A DNA stretch of 64,000 bases from Actinoallomurus liliacearum (GTDB lineage: Bacteria; Actinomycetota; Actinomycetes; Streptosporangiales; Streptosporangiaceae), in assembly GCF_039542035.1 (NCBI RefSeq), contig NZ_BAABHJ010000006.1:62001-126000 (forward strand), given 5' to 3'. This document shows, one piece after another, positions 52,014 to 60,398 of the stretch. The translations under genes and the position numbers were made by a program. Below the pieces are notes generated by a model. The model saw only the letters and a program-made list of their open reading frames with translations, did no database searches and was not told the DNA's origin. Position 1 is the stretch's first letter; each line of letters opens with the position of its first letter.

Positions 52014-52502
52014 TCAGCCCGTCACAGCGCGCTGGTACGCCGCCAGGGCGTCCGGGTCGTCGATGCTGCCGTGATGGTGGAACTGGCGCCAGCGCCCGTC
52101 CTCGTAGCGGAAGTACCGGGTCGTCCGGATTCGCAGGGGCACCGGCACGCCGTCCGGTCCCGTGTACGTCCCGACCTCGCGTCCGGTGAACACCGCGTGG
52201 TCCGCGCCGACGTACTCGACGACGTCACCGAAGGTGACCTCCACGCGCACCGGCCCGGTGAAGATCTTCTCGTACAGCCCGGCGACCGCGTCGCCGCCGC
52301 GCAGGACGCCGCCGAGCGGGTTGTTGAGCTGGGCGAGGGGATGGTCGCTCCAGTCCTCCCGTAGCGCTCGCGGGTCGCGGTGGTTGAGCGCGTAGTAGAA
52401 GGACTCCAGGGCCGCGTACGCGCCCGCGGAAGACGGGTCCGCCGCCTCGGGCAGACGGTTGCGCGCGTCCGGGCCGTACGCCGGGTCTGTGTGCTTGATC
52501 AC
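52014..52502 (-). CDS. SnoaL/NTF2-like protein
   Basis: A 162-residue protein with a SnoaL-like (NTF2) cone fold: ALESFYYALNHRDPRALREDW, a central VTFGDVVEYVGADHAVFTGREVG hairpin and RYEDGRWRQFHHHGSIDDP at the end. Such proteins are hydroxysteroid isomerase-like enzymes or ligand binders; no catalytic set is certain. GTG 52502 follows AGGAG. It is divergent from an ArsR-like regulator with only 40 bases between the starts, so that regulator very probably controls it. Confidence 0.8.
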   Translation of the reverse strand: MIKHTDPAYGPDARNRLPEAADPSSAGAYAALESFYYALNHRDPRALREDWSDHPLAQLNNPLGGVLRGGDAVAGLYEKIFTGPVRVEVTFGDVVEYVGADHAVFTGREVGTYTGPDGVPVPLRIRTTRYFRYEDGRWRQFHHHGSIDDPDALAAYQRAVTG

Positions 52503-52542
52503 CGTGACTCCTCGCCTAGAGTGTTCGATGGAGGTCGACCAC

Positions 52543-52902
52543 ATGAGTGTACGACGGGAATCGAACACCGAGGCGCGCGGGCCGTCCGCGCGCGCTCGCG
52601 GGCTGACGCATCGGCATCCGTCCCAGGTGCCGCTCCAGGACGCCCTGGACGCGGTCGCCGACCCGGTGCGCCGCACGATCCTCCGCGAACTCGCCGGACA
52701 GCCGGACTGGACACGCGCCTGCGGCACGTTCGACCTGCCGGTGTCCAAGGCGACCCGGAGCCACCACTTCGCCGTGCTGCGCGCCGCCGGGCTGATCGAG
52801 CAGCGCGACGAGGGGCCGCGCCGGTTCAACCGCCTCCGGCGAGCGGAGTTCGACCAGGCGTTCCCGGGCCTCCTGACGCTCGTACTCGCGGAGCGCGCCT
52901 GA
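52543..52902 (+). CDS. ArsR-family winged-helix regulator
   Basis: A 119-residue DNA-binding protein. After a 30-residue basic tail comes the winged helix DALDAVADPVRRTILRELAG, with recognition helix VSKATRSHHFAVLRAAGLIEQRDEGPRRFNRL. No metal-binding Cys cluster is present, so it is not a metal sensor of the ArsR/SmtB kind. ATG 52543 has GGAGGT seven bases upstream; ATG 52528, five bases after TAGAGT, is the alternative leaderless start and adds five residues. It is divergent from the SnoaL-like gene. Confidence 0.8.
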   Translation: MSVRRESNTEARGPSARARGLTHRHPSQVPLQDALDAVADPVRRTILRELAGQPDWTRACGTFDLPVSKATRSHHFAVLRAAGLIEQRDEGPRRFNRLRRAEFDQAFPGLLTLVLAERA

Positions 52903-53188
52903 CCGCGCGGCCGCGGAGCGGACCTGGCCGCCCGTCGGTCCGAAACGCGCCTGGGCGCGCGCCCACGGGGCGGGCCCGGCCGCCTGCCGGCGCGAAGCGC
53001 GCCTGGCCGCGTGCGGTCGCGGCCGATCCCGGTGATCCGTCCGCGGGCGGGCGGGTCGCGTCGTCGACCGCGGTGTTCCTGTACGGAGCCGCGTGCCTGG
53101 CCGGAGAGCTGCCGAATCGTCGATCGGAGGTCGCCTGAGGCCGGTGGGGAAAGTGCGGCTGTGGCGGCGAGCGGTCCCGGTCGCCCGG
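52903..53188. other. GC-rich gap with copies of the preceding gene's end
   Basis: About 290 bases without a gene. GNAGCGCGCCTGGCCGCG-like segments occur near 52892 (the end of the ArsR-like gene), 52941 and 52993, so the gap seems to hold decayed duplications of the 3' end of that gene. Confidence 0.4.
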
Positions 53189-53201
53189 TAGCGTTGACCG
53201 G

Positions 53202-55289
53202 GTGGCCGACGACCTCCTCGACTCTCCGGAAAAGACCGACGTTCCCGGCGTCGGACCCCTGCTCGCCGCCGCGGTCGCCGGCGTCGGGGGCGCCGAGCGG
53301 CCGGGACAGGTCAAGATGGCCGAGGCCGTCGCCCACGCCATCGAGTCCGGTGAGCACCTGGCCGTGCAGGCGGGCACCGGCACCGGGAAGTCCCTGGCCT
53401 ACCTCGTCCCCGCCGTCCGCCACGCGGTGGCCGAGAACGCGTGTGTCGCGGTGTCCACGGCGACGATCGCGCTGCAGCGCCAGCTCGTCGAGCGCGACCT
53501 GCCGCGTCTCGCCGAGTCCCTGACGCCGTTGCTCGGCCGCGAGCCGGCGTTCGCGATCCTCAAGGGCCGGCGCAACTACCTGTGCCTGCACCGGATGCAG
53601 GTCGACGAGCCGGACGACCCGGACGAGATCCTCTTCGACGCCCAGTCGGTCTCCGCGACGGGGCGGCAGGTGCAGCGCATCCACGAGTGGGCCGAGACCA
53701 CCGAGACGGGCGACCGGGACGAGCTCGTCCCCGGCGTCTCCGAGCAGGCGTGGCGCCAGGTCGCCGTGAGCGCCCGCGAGTGCCTGGGGGCGCAGCGCTG
53801 CCCGTTCGGCACCGAGTGCTACGCCGAGCGTGCCCGGGACAAGGCGGGCGAGGCGGACGTCGTCGTCACCAACCACGCGCTGCTGGCCATCGACGCGCTC
53901 GAGGAGTTCCAGGTCCTCCCCGAGCACGACGTCGCGATCATCGACGAGGCACACGAGCTCGTCGACCGGGTGACCTCGGTGGCCACCGCCGAGTTGTCCG
54001 CGTCGGCCGTGGAGTTCGCCGCGCGCCGCTGTGGCCGCCTCATCGAGGAGGATCTCGCCGACCGGCTCAAGGAGGCGGGCGAGGCGCTGCAGCCCATCCT
54101 CGCCGACACCAACGCGGGCCGCATGGACGTCCTGCCTCAGGCTCTCGGCGGGGTCCTCCTCTCGATCCGCGACGCCGCGTACGGCTGCGCGACCGCCCTG
54201 CGCACCAGCCTCAAGACCGCCGAGGACGACGCCGAGCGGCTCGGCGCGGGCCGGGCCGCCCTGACCGCGCTGGAGGAGATCCACGACACGGCCGGGCGGC
54301 TCCTGGAGACGTTCGAGGCCGACCTGGCCTCCCGGCACGACGTGGTCTGGCTGGACCGGCCCTTCACCGAGGACTCCCGGCGGCCCACCGCGCTGCGGGT
54401 CGCGCCGCTGGGCGTCGGCGGCCTGCTGCGCGAGCGGTTGTTCGGCCGCCGTACGACCGTGCTGACCTCGGCGACCCTGTCGCTGGGCGGGTCCTTCGAG
54501 CCACTGGCCCGGCAGTGGGGCCTGCCGTCCCTGGGCACGGCGGCGGACGGCGCCGCGGAGGCGTCCGAGCCGCCCGAGGGCGACGAGCCGGCGAAGAAGG
54601 ACGGCGCGGAACGGCCGCTGCGGTGGTCGGGGCTGGACGTCGGCTCGCCGTTCGACCACGCCCGCAGCGGGATCCTCTACATCGCGCGGCAGCTTCCGCA
54701 GCCGGGCCGCGACGGCCTGCCCGAGGCGTACCTCACCGAGCTGACCGAGCTCATCGAGGCCGCCGGGGGCCGTACGCTCGGCCTGTTCTCCTCGATGCGG
54801 GCCGCCAAGCAGGCCGCCGAGGCACTGCGCGGCCGCCTCGCGCACCCGCTGCTGTGCCAGGGCGACGACTCCACGACCCAGCTCATCAAGCAGTTCACCG
54901 ACGACGAGGCGACCTGCCTGTTCGGCACGTTGTCCCTCTGGCAGGGCGTCGACGTGCCGGGGCCGTCGCTCCGGCTGGTGGTGATCGACCGCATCCCGTT
55001 CCCGCGCCCGGACGACCCGCTGTCCTCGGCCCGGCAGCGGGCCGTCGCCGCGCACGGCGGCAACGGCTTCATGGCCGTCGCCGCGACGCACGCCGCGTTG
55101 CTCCTCGCGCAGGGTGCCGGACGCCTGCTGCGGTCGATGACCGACCGCGGGGTCGTCGCCATCCTGGACCCGCGGCTGGCCACGGCGCGCTACGGCGGTT
55201 TCCTGCGGTCGTCGCTGCCGCCGTTCTGGACGACGTTCGACTCCGCTACGGTCAAGGCGGCCCTGCGCCGCCTCGACAGCGCCGGCTGA
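53202..55289 (+). CDS. dinG: ATP-dependent helicase, DinG/XPD type
   Basis: A 695-residue superfamily 2 DNA helicase. Walker A is AGTGTGKS at residues 57-64; the Fe-S cluster cysteines are in GRRNYLCLH and ARECLGAQRCPFGTEC; Walker B is DVAIIDEAHEL; motif III VLTSATLS; motif VI QGAGRLLRSMTDRG. A Glu/Asp/Lys-rich insertion (EPPEGDEPAKKDG) lies after motif III. It should unwind 5' overhang, D-loop or R-loop substrates in repair. GTG 53202 is seven bases after TAGCGT (53189-53194), a leaderless start. Single gene. Confidence 0.9.
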   Translation: MADDLLDSPEKTDVPGVGPLLAAAVAGVGGAERPGQVKMAEAVAHAIESGEHLAVQAGTGTGKSLAYLVPAVRHAVAENACVAVSTATIALQRQLVERDLPRLAESLTPLLGREPAFAILKGRRNYLCLHRMQVDEPDDPDEILFDAQSVSATGRQVQRIHEWAETTETGDRDELVPGVSEQAWRQVAVSARECLGAQRCPFGTECYAERARDKAGEADVVVTNHALLAIDALEEFQVLPEHDVAIIDEAHELVDRVTSVATAELSASAVEFAARRCGRLIEEDLADRLKEAGEALQPILADTNAGRMDVLPQALGGVLLSIRDAAYGCATALRTSLKTAEDDAERLGAGRAALTALEEIHDTAGRLLETFEADLASRHDVVWLDRPFTEDSRRPTALRVAPLGVGGLLRERLFGRRTTVLTSATLSLGGSFEPLARQWGLPSLGTAADGAAEASEPPEGDEPAKKDGAERPLRWSGLDVGSPFDHARSGILYIARQLPQPGRDGLPEAYLTELTELIEAAGGRTLGLFSSMRAAKQAAEALRGRLAHPLLCQGDDSTTQLIKQFTDDEATCLFGTLSLWQGVDVPGPSLRLVVIDRIPFPRPDDPLSSARQRAVAAHGGNGFMAVAATHAALLLAQGAGRLLRSMTDRGVVAILDPRLATARYGGFLRSSLPPFWTTFDSATVKAALRRLDSAG

Positions 55290-55479
55290 GCCGAGGCGAC
55301 CACCCCTCAGGGACGGCGCGGGGGCCTGCGGCGCGCCGGGTACGCCGGGCGGCCAGCCCCATGGGGCCTGATCTGTGGTGCGCCTGCCGGCTGGGTCGAG
55401 GTCGCACCCACAGAGGTGGCGGGGTGACCCGACTGAGCCGGGGACCGTGCGCAGCGGTGGCCGGCGTCGGGGGCACGGG

Positions 55480-57180
55480 TCAGGGCAGGGCGTTCTCCTC
55501 CCGGAGGACCCGGCGTAGGACCTTGCCGAGCATGTTGCGGGGCAGTGACGGGCGGAACTCGACGAAGGCGGGCACCTTGTACGCGACGAGGTGCTGCGCG
55601 CAGTAGGCCCGCAGTTCGTCCTGGCCCGGCCGGTGCGGCTGCTTCGGGATGACGTACGCGGCGACGGCCTCGCCGTGGCCCGGCTCCGGCACTCCGACGA
55701 CGGCCGCCTCCTCGACGGCCGGATGCGCCTGCAGGACGGCCTCGACCTCCGAGGGGTAGACGTTGAAGCCGTCGACGATGATGACGTCCCGTTTGCGGTC
55801 GATCAGCGTGAAGTAGCCGTCCGGGCTCATCATCGCGATGTCCCCGGTCCGGAACCAGCCGTCCGGAGAGAGGGTCTCCGCGGTCTCGGCGGGCTGGTTC
55901 CAGTACCCCGCGAACACCTGGGGGCCGCGGACCAGCAGTTCGCCCGGATACCCGACGGGGAGGACGCGGAAGGGGTCGTTCTCGTCGACGATCCGCGCCT
56001 CGGTGCTGGGCAGGGGGGTGCCGACGGACACGTGCCGGGCGTTGCCGTCGAGGGGGTTGGCCATGACCACCGGAGACGTCTCGGTCATCCCGTACCCCTG
56101 GACGACCTGGCCGCCCGTACCCGCCTTGAAAGCGTCGACCGTCGTACGGGCGAGTCGCATCGCCCCCGAGACGCAGGTGCGGATCGCCCCGGCCCCCGCC
56201 TTCTTCGCCTCGGGCGCCGCCGCGAGCTGCTGGAACAGCGGCGGTACGCCGGGGAACAGCGTCGGCCGGTGCTTGTGCATGGCGTCCAGCACGAGCTGCA
56301 GGTCGAAGCGGGGGATCAGCACGACCGTTCCCCCGATCAGGATCGTGCAGGTCAGGCAGAACGTCAGGCCGAAGACATGGAACAGCGGAACGACGGCCAG
56401 GGTGACGTCCTGCCCGGGCCGGATCGCGGGGTCCCACGCCGTGGTCTGCAGCGCGTTCGCGACGAGGTTGCGGTGGGTGAGCATGGCGCCCTTCGGCCGA
56501 CCCGTCGTACCGCCGGTGTACTGCAGGACGGCCAGGTCGCGGAACGGGTCGACCATCGCCTGCGGGTGGGGTTCGGCGGTCTCCTTGAGCAGGTCGTCGA
56601 ACCACAGGACGGGCGCGTCCGCCGGCACCTCGGTGCTCAGCTCGTCGGCCAGCCGGCGTGCCCTGGCGAGCGGGAGCTTGAGCAGTTCCCGTTTGACGAA
56701 GGGCAGGTAGTCGGGCAGTGAGGTGACGATGACGTGTTCGACCATCGTCCCGGGCCTCGCCTCGTGCACCGTCTCGTACGCCTTGTCGAAGACGACCACC
56801 ACGCGGGAACCGGAGTCGGCGAGCTGGTGCCGGAGCTCCGACGAGGTGTACAGCGGGTTGGTGGGGACCACCACCGCGCCGAGCCGCAGCACCGCGTAGA
56901 AGGCGATGACCTCCTGCGGGCAGTTGGGCAGGATGACCGCGACCCGGTCGCCTTTACGGACGCCCAGTCCGGCCAGTGCCGTCGCGAACCGGTCGACCGC
57001 GTCGCGGAGCCGGGCGTACGTCATCGAGCGGCCGAGGAACTCCAGCGCCCGACGGCCGGCGAAGCGGTCGGCCGACGCGTCGAGCAGCCGCGTGAGCGGC
57101 ACGTCCGGCACTTCGACGTCGGCGGGGACTCCTTCCGCGTAGAAGCGGAGCCATGGCCTCTCTTCGTAGGGTGTGGGCAT
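55480..57180 (-). CDS. Long-chain fatty-acid-CoA ligase
   Basis: A 566-residue acyl-CoA synthetase of the ANL family. The P-loop is YTGGTTGRPKGAML, the A5 motif GYGMTETSP, the hinge DGWFRTGDIAM followed by IDRKRDVIIVDGFNVYPSEVE, and the catalytic Lys in LPRNMLGKVLRRVL. Length and motif order fit long-chain acyl-CoA ligases (FadD type). It activates fatty acids with ATP and CoA for breakdown or lipid synthesis. ATG 57180; the ribosome site is weak. It lies 120 bases behind the class V aminotransferase gene on the same strand. Confidence 0.92.
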   Translation of the reverse strand: MPTPYEERPWLRFYAEGVPADVEVPDVPLTRLLDASADRFAGRRALEFLGRSMTYARLRDAVDRFATALAGLGVRKGDRVAVILPNCPQEVIAFYAVLRLGAVVVPTNPLYTSSELRHQLADSGSRVVVVFDKAYETVHEARPGTMVEHVIVTSLPDYLPFVKRELLKLPLARARRLADELSTEVPADAPVLWFDDLLKETAEPHPQAMVDPFRDLAVLQYTGGTTGRPKGAMLTHRNLVANALQTTAWDPAIRPGQDVTLAVVPLFHVFGLTFCLTCTILIGGTVVLIPRFDLQLVLDAMHKHRPTLFPGVPPLFQQLAAAPEAKKAGAGAIRTCVSGAMRLARTTVDAFKAGTGGQVVQGYGMTETSPVVMANPLDGNARHVSVGTPLPSTEARIVDENDPFRVLPVGYPGELLVRGPQVFAGYWNQPAETAETLSPDGWFRTGDIAMMSPDGYFTLIDRKRDVIIVDGFNVYPSEVEAVLQAHPAVEEAAVVGVPEPGHGEAVAAYVIPKQPHRPGQDELRAYCAQHLVAYKVPAFVEFRPSLPRNMLGKVLRRVLREENALP

Positions 57181-57300
57181 TCGCCGCGATCACCACCGTG
57201 AGCAGATGACACCTTTCTGCCACCCTCGCATCATCTGCCGCTCCATGCCCAGTGTTCTGATCGATGGGACATTTCCGGCTTTTTGTCAGTCCGGTGCGTA

Positions 57301-58335
57301 TCAGGTCAGGGCGTTGAGGGCTAGATCCACGTCGGCGTCGGTCGTGTACAGGTGGAACGCGGCCCGCAGCCGCCCGTCCCGTACGGCGGCGCGCACCCCC
57401 GCGGCCGCCAGCCGCTCCGCGGCACCGGGCAGGTCGACGCTCACGATCGCGCTGCCCGCGGGCGGCAGTCCCAGGCCCCGCAGGAACCGGTCGGCGAGCG
57501 CGACGTCGTGGGCGTGGATCCGCTCCACCCCGACCGCGTTGAGCAGTTCCAGCGCCGGAGCCGCCCCGACATAGGAGAACCACGCCGGCGACAGGTCGAA
57601 CCGCCGGGCCGTCGGCGCCAGCCGGAGCGGCGGCCCGTAATACGCGTGCGGCTCGCCGCCGGGCTCGTCCCCGGCGTACCAGCCGGCCGCGACCGGCCGG
57701 ATCCGGTCCAGCACGGCCGGGGCGACGTAGCAGAAGGCGGCGCCGCGCGGTGCCATGAGCCACTTGTACGCCGCGCACGCGAGCACGTCGAACCGCGTCG
57801 CGTCGAGCGGCAGCCAGCCGGCCGCCTGGCTGGCGTCGGCCACCACCAGCGCGCCGTTCGCCCGTGCCGCCGCCAGGATGTCCTCGACCGGGGACATCTC
57901 GCCGGTGGCCGACTGCACGATGCTGAACGCCACCACCGCCGTACGGCCGTCGACGGCGTCCGCGACCTTGTCCAGCGGCACCGTCCGCACGTCGAGGTCC
58001 CGGACCAGCCAGGGGAAGAGGTTCGAGGTGAACTCGATCTCCGGCACGACGACGCGTGCCCCGGCCGGCAGTGACGCGGCCACCGGGGCCAGCAGCTGGG
58101 AGACGGCGGCACCGATGGCGACGTCATCGGTCTCGACTCCGACGAGCCGGGCGAACTCCGCCCGCGCCCGCCCCGTGGAGACGTCCCACACGGACCAGGG
58201 CACGTCGCCGCGCTGCCACTCGCCGAGCGCCCGCCGCACCGCCTCCACGGTCGGACGCGGCGGCAGTCCGTAACTGGCGGTGTTGAGCCATCCCGGCGTC
58301 GGTTCCCAGAGAGGGAGTGCTTCGCGTAGATCCAC
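57301..58335 (-). CDS. Class V aminotransferase-fold PLP enzyme
   Basis: A 344-residue fold-type I PLP enzyme related to cysteine desulphurases and isopenicillin N epimerase. The PLP Lys is in CAAYKWLMAPRGAAF, the PLP-pyridine Asp in LVVADASQAAGWLPLD, and the start LNTASYGLPPRPTVEAVRRAL is the usual phosphate-loop region. No desulphurase active-site Cys loop is seen, so epimerase, lyase or transaminase activity is more likely. GTG 58335 lies six bases after CAGACT (58347-58342), a -10-like leaderless start. It is divergent from the DUF4192 gene across the nested inverted repeat. Confidence 0.83.
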   Translation of the reverse strand: MDLREALPLWEPTPGWLNTASYGLPPRPTVEAVRRALGEWQRGDVPWSVWDVSTGRARAEFARLVGVETDDVAIGAAVSQLLAPVAASLPAGARVVVPEIEFTSNLFPWLVRDLDVRTVPLDKVADAVDGRTAVVAFSIVQSATGEMSPVEDILAAARANGALVVADASQAAGWLPLDATRFDVLACAAYKWLMAPRGAAFCYVAPAVLDRIRPVAAGWYAGDEPGGEPHAYYGPPLRLAPTARRFDLSPAWFSYVGAAPALELLNAVGVERIHAHDVALADRFLRGLGLPPAGSAIVSVDLPGAAERLAAAGVRAAVRDGRLRAAFHLYTTDADVDLALNALT

Positions 58336-58486
58336 CCGACAAGTCTGCACCGCACCGTCGATCGCGCCCGCCGGGTGGACGCGCACCGAGCCGCCGCCGC
58401 GGCAGGCCGGACGGTGGCGCCGGGCTGTTCCTGTGGGTTCGTCGTTTGAGCCCGGTTTGGTGTTGTCCCGGGTGCGCGCTCGATGC

Positions 58487-58571
58487 GTGGAATGCTCGGT
58501 GAGTGGCGGTTCGAATCGCGGCAAAGCACCTCGAACCGCCGTCTCGGTCCTGCTCTTACCGAGCATTCCAC
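58487..58571. repeat. Nested perfect inverted repeats in a divergent promoter region
   Basis: Outer arms GTGGAATGCTCGGT (58487-58500) and ACCGAGCATTCCAC (58558-58571) enclose inner arms GGCGGTTCGA (58505-58514) and TCGAACCGCC (58531-58540), all perfect. GAGTGGC (58501-58507) can also pair with GCCACTC at 58584-58590. It lies in the 370-base gap 58336-58705, in which no gene is seen. It could fold as a cruciform or structured RNA, or be a small mobile repeat. Confidence 0.85.
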
Positions 58572-58705
58572 ACCGCCCACCGAGCCACTCGTGGACGCAC
58601 GCCTGACCCGGGTGTGGCGCCGGCGCCTGACATCAGGGCCTGCGGTTTTCCACAGAAGTGATTCCGGGGGTGTCGGGGTGGAGACGGGCACGGGAGGCTC
58701 AGGGC

Positions 58706-60094
58706 ATGAGACCGAACACTCTGCGGCTCCGGTCGCCCGCCGACGTCGTCGCCGCGATTCCCTATCTTGTCGGGTTCCATCCCACGGACAGCGTCGTCGT
58801 GCTGTGCTGCGGCGGCACGGACGGCGCATACGCGATCCGGCTCGACTTAACCGCCTCCGACGCCCTGCTCGACCACGTCACCGAGCTCATCACCCGGCGC
58901 CGGCCCGCCGACGTCATCCTCACCGGCTACGGCCCGGGCGCGCGGGTGACGCCCGTCGTCGAGCGGGTCGGCGACCGCCTCGCCCGCGACGGCGTGCGAC
59001 TCCGCGAGGTCCTGCGCGTCGAGGGCGACCGCTACTGGTCCTATCTGTGCACCGACCCCGCCTGCTGCCCGCCGGAGGGCACGTTCGTCGACGTGCGCGG
59101 CAGCGCGGTGGCCACGGCGGCCATCGCGGGGGGCCTGGTCGCCCTGCCGGACCGCGAGGAGCTGGCGCGGATGATCGCCCCGGTCGGCGGCGACGCGATG
59201 CGGCAGGCCACCGACCGCGCCGAGCGCCGCCTCACCTCCTGGGCCGAAGCCATCGCGACCGAAGGCGGCCCCGCAACCGGCGACGCCACCGCGCTCCCGA
59301 ACGGCGCGGTTTCGGGTGCCGCGCTCCCGAGCGGCGCGGTTCCGAGCGCTGCGGTTCCGGGTGGCGCGCTCCCGAGCGGTGCGGTTCCGGGTGCCGCGGG
59401 TTCAGGTGACGCGGTTCCGGGTGGCGCTGCCTGGGGCACCGTGATCCCGAGCGGTGCGGGCTCGGGTGCCCCGGTTTCAGGTGCCGCGGGTTCAGGTGAC
59501 GCGATTCCGGGTGGTGCTGCTTCGGGCACCGCGGTTCCGGGTGGTGCCGCTGCGGGGGGTTCGATCTCGGTCGACTTCCTCAAGGCCGGCCCGACTTCGG
59601 CCGACTCCACCAAGGTCGGTGTGAGCACGGCTGACGTGGCCAGGGCCGTCGCGGGGCGGAGTGGGGTGGCGCGTCGGGTGGTCGAGGAAGGGGTGCGGCT
59701 GGTCCGGCTCCTCATCGAGCGCGCGCGGGCGGGCGGTGATCCGCCCTCTGACGAGGAGGTCGCCTGGCTCGGCGTCCTTCTCGTCAACCTCCGGGTCCGC
59801 GACGAGGCATGGGTGCGCATCGACGACGGTGAGATCGGCGCGCACATCCGGCTCTGGCGGGACGTCGTGCGGCGCGTGGCCGAGCCCTACCGGCCGGGGC
59901 CGGCCTGCCTGCTGGCGTTCGCGGCCTGGCGGGCGGGCGAAGGCGCGCTGGCCAACCTCGCGCTGGACCGGGCGCTGGCCGCCGACCCGCACTACTCCAT
60001 GGCGCGGCTCCTGCACGAGTTGTTCGTCAGTGGCCTGCCGCCCTGGTCCGTCCCGCTCGACATCACCCCGGAGCAGCTCGACGAGGCGAGCTGA
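58706..60094 (+). CDS. DUF4192 protein with inserted low-complexity repeat
   Basis: A 462-residue member of the actinobacterial DUF4192 family, function unknown. The conserved start RLRSPADVVAAIPYLVGFHPTDSVVVL and the C-terminal FAAWRAGEGALANLALDRALAADPHYSMARLL are intact, as is CTDPACCPPEG near residue 120. Residues 196-285 are replaced by 18 pentapeptides rich in Ala, Gly, Pro and Ser, absent from ordinary members. ATG 58706 follows GGGAGG. Monocistronic; a hairpin follows at 60124-60162. Confidence 0.85.
   Translation: MRPNTLRLRSPADVVAAIPYLVGFHPTDSVVVLCCGGTDGAYAIRLDLTASDALLDHVTELITRRRPADVILTGYGPGARVTPVVERVGDRLARDGVRLREVLRVEGDRYWSYLCTDPACCPPEGTFVDVRGSAVATAAIAGGLVALPDREELARMIAPVGGDAMRQATDRAERRLTSWAEAIATEGGPATGDATALPNGAVSGAALPSGAVPSAAVPGGALPSGAVPGAAGSGDAVPGGAAWGTVIPSGAGSGAPVSGAAGSGDAIPGGAASGTAVPGGAAAGGSISVDFLKAGPTSADSTKVGVSTADVARAVAGRSGVARRVVEEGVRLVRLLIERARAGGDPPSDEEVAWLGVLLVNLRVRDEAWVRIDDGEIGAHIRLWRDVVRRVAEPYRPGPACLLAFAAWRAGEGALANLALDRALAADPHYSMARLLHELFVSGLPPWSVPLDITPEQLDEAS
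59291..59560 (+). repeat. Eighteen 15-base repeats coding for pentapeptides
   Basis: Eighteen in-frame units encode ALPSG, AVPGG, AGSGD, AVPGA and similar pentapeptides, with strong DNA similarity (GCGGTTCCGGGTGG-type units). The pair AGSGD-A(V/I)PGG-AA occurs twice, showing that blocks of several units have been duplicated. Confidence 0.88.
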
Positions 60095-60123
60095 GGGGAC
60101 GGGGCATCGGGAGGCGACAGGCT

Positions 60124-60162
60124 CCTGGCGGGTGCTGTCTCACACCGGCAGTGCCCGCCAGG
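60124..60162 (+). terminator. Hairpin after the DUF4192 gene
   Basis: CCTGGCGGG and CCCGCCAGG form a perfect 9-bp stem, with a CTG/CAG inner stem, 30 bases past the stop. Confidence 0.6.
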
Positions 60163-60210
60163 CGGACGTGTCACCAGAGGGAGGGGGAGGGGCGTGAGCA
60201 GATCACGCGA

Positions 60211-60302
60211 GGTCACCACGCGGCCGAGTCACCACGCCGTGGTCACCACGCGGCCGAGTCAGCACGCGGCCGAGTCACCGCGCGGTCGAGGTCACCATGC
60301 GG
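60211..60302 (+). repeat. Six 15-17-base tandem repeats
   Basis: Copies of GGTCACCACGCGGCC and GAGTCACCACGCGGCC run head to tail, about six in all with a few changes. They lie between the DUF4192 terminator and the DUF2207 gene, about 100 bases before its start. The unit has no palindrome, and the unit length drifts between 15 and 17, so it is not coding. Confidence 0.75.
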
Positions 60303-60398
60303 CCCGATCTTCGCGCCGACGCACCGAAATGGCTCAACTGTCACGTTCTCTGTGCAGAGCCGCCGATAGCTTTTCCGCGTGCGTACCAAGGAAGATCG

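Noticed and set aside
58505..58525. GGTTCGAATC resembling a tRNA T-loop
   Set aside because: The flanking bases do not form a T stem or acceptor stem, and no anticodon or D arm is found; the sequence belongs to the nested inverted repeat.
60211..60302. Repeat array considered as CRISPR
   Set aside because: Units are contiguous without spacers and no cas genes are present.
60194..60398. Open frame through the tandem repeats before DUF2207
   Set aside because: The repeat unit changes length between 15 and 17 bases, so the frame is not preserved, and the encoded peptide is low complexity.
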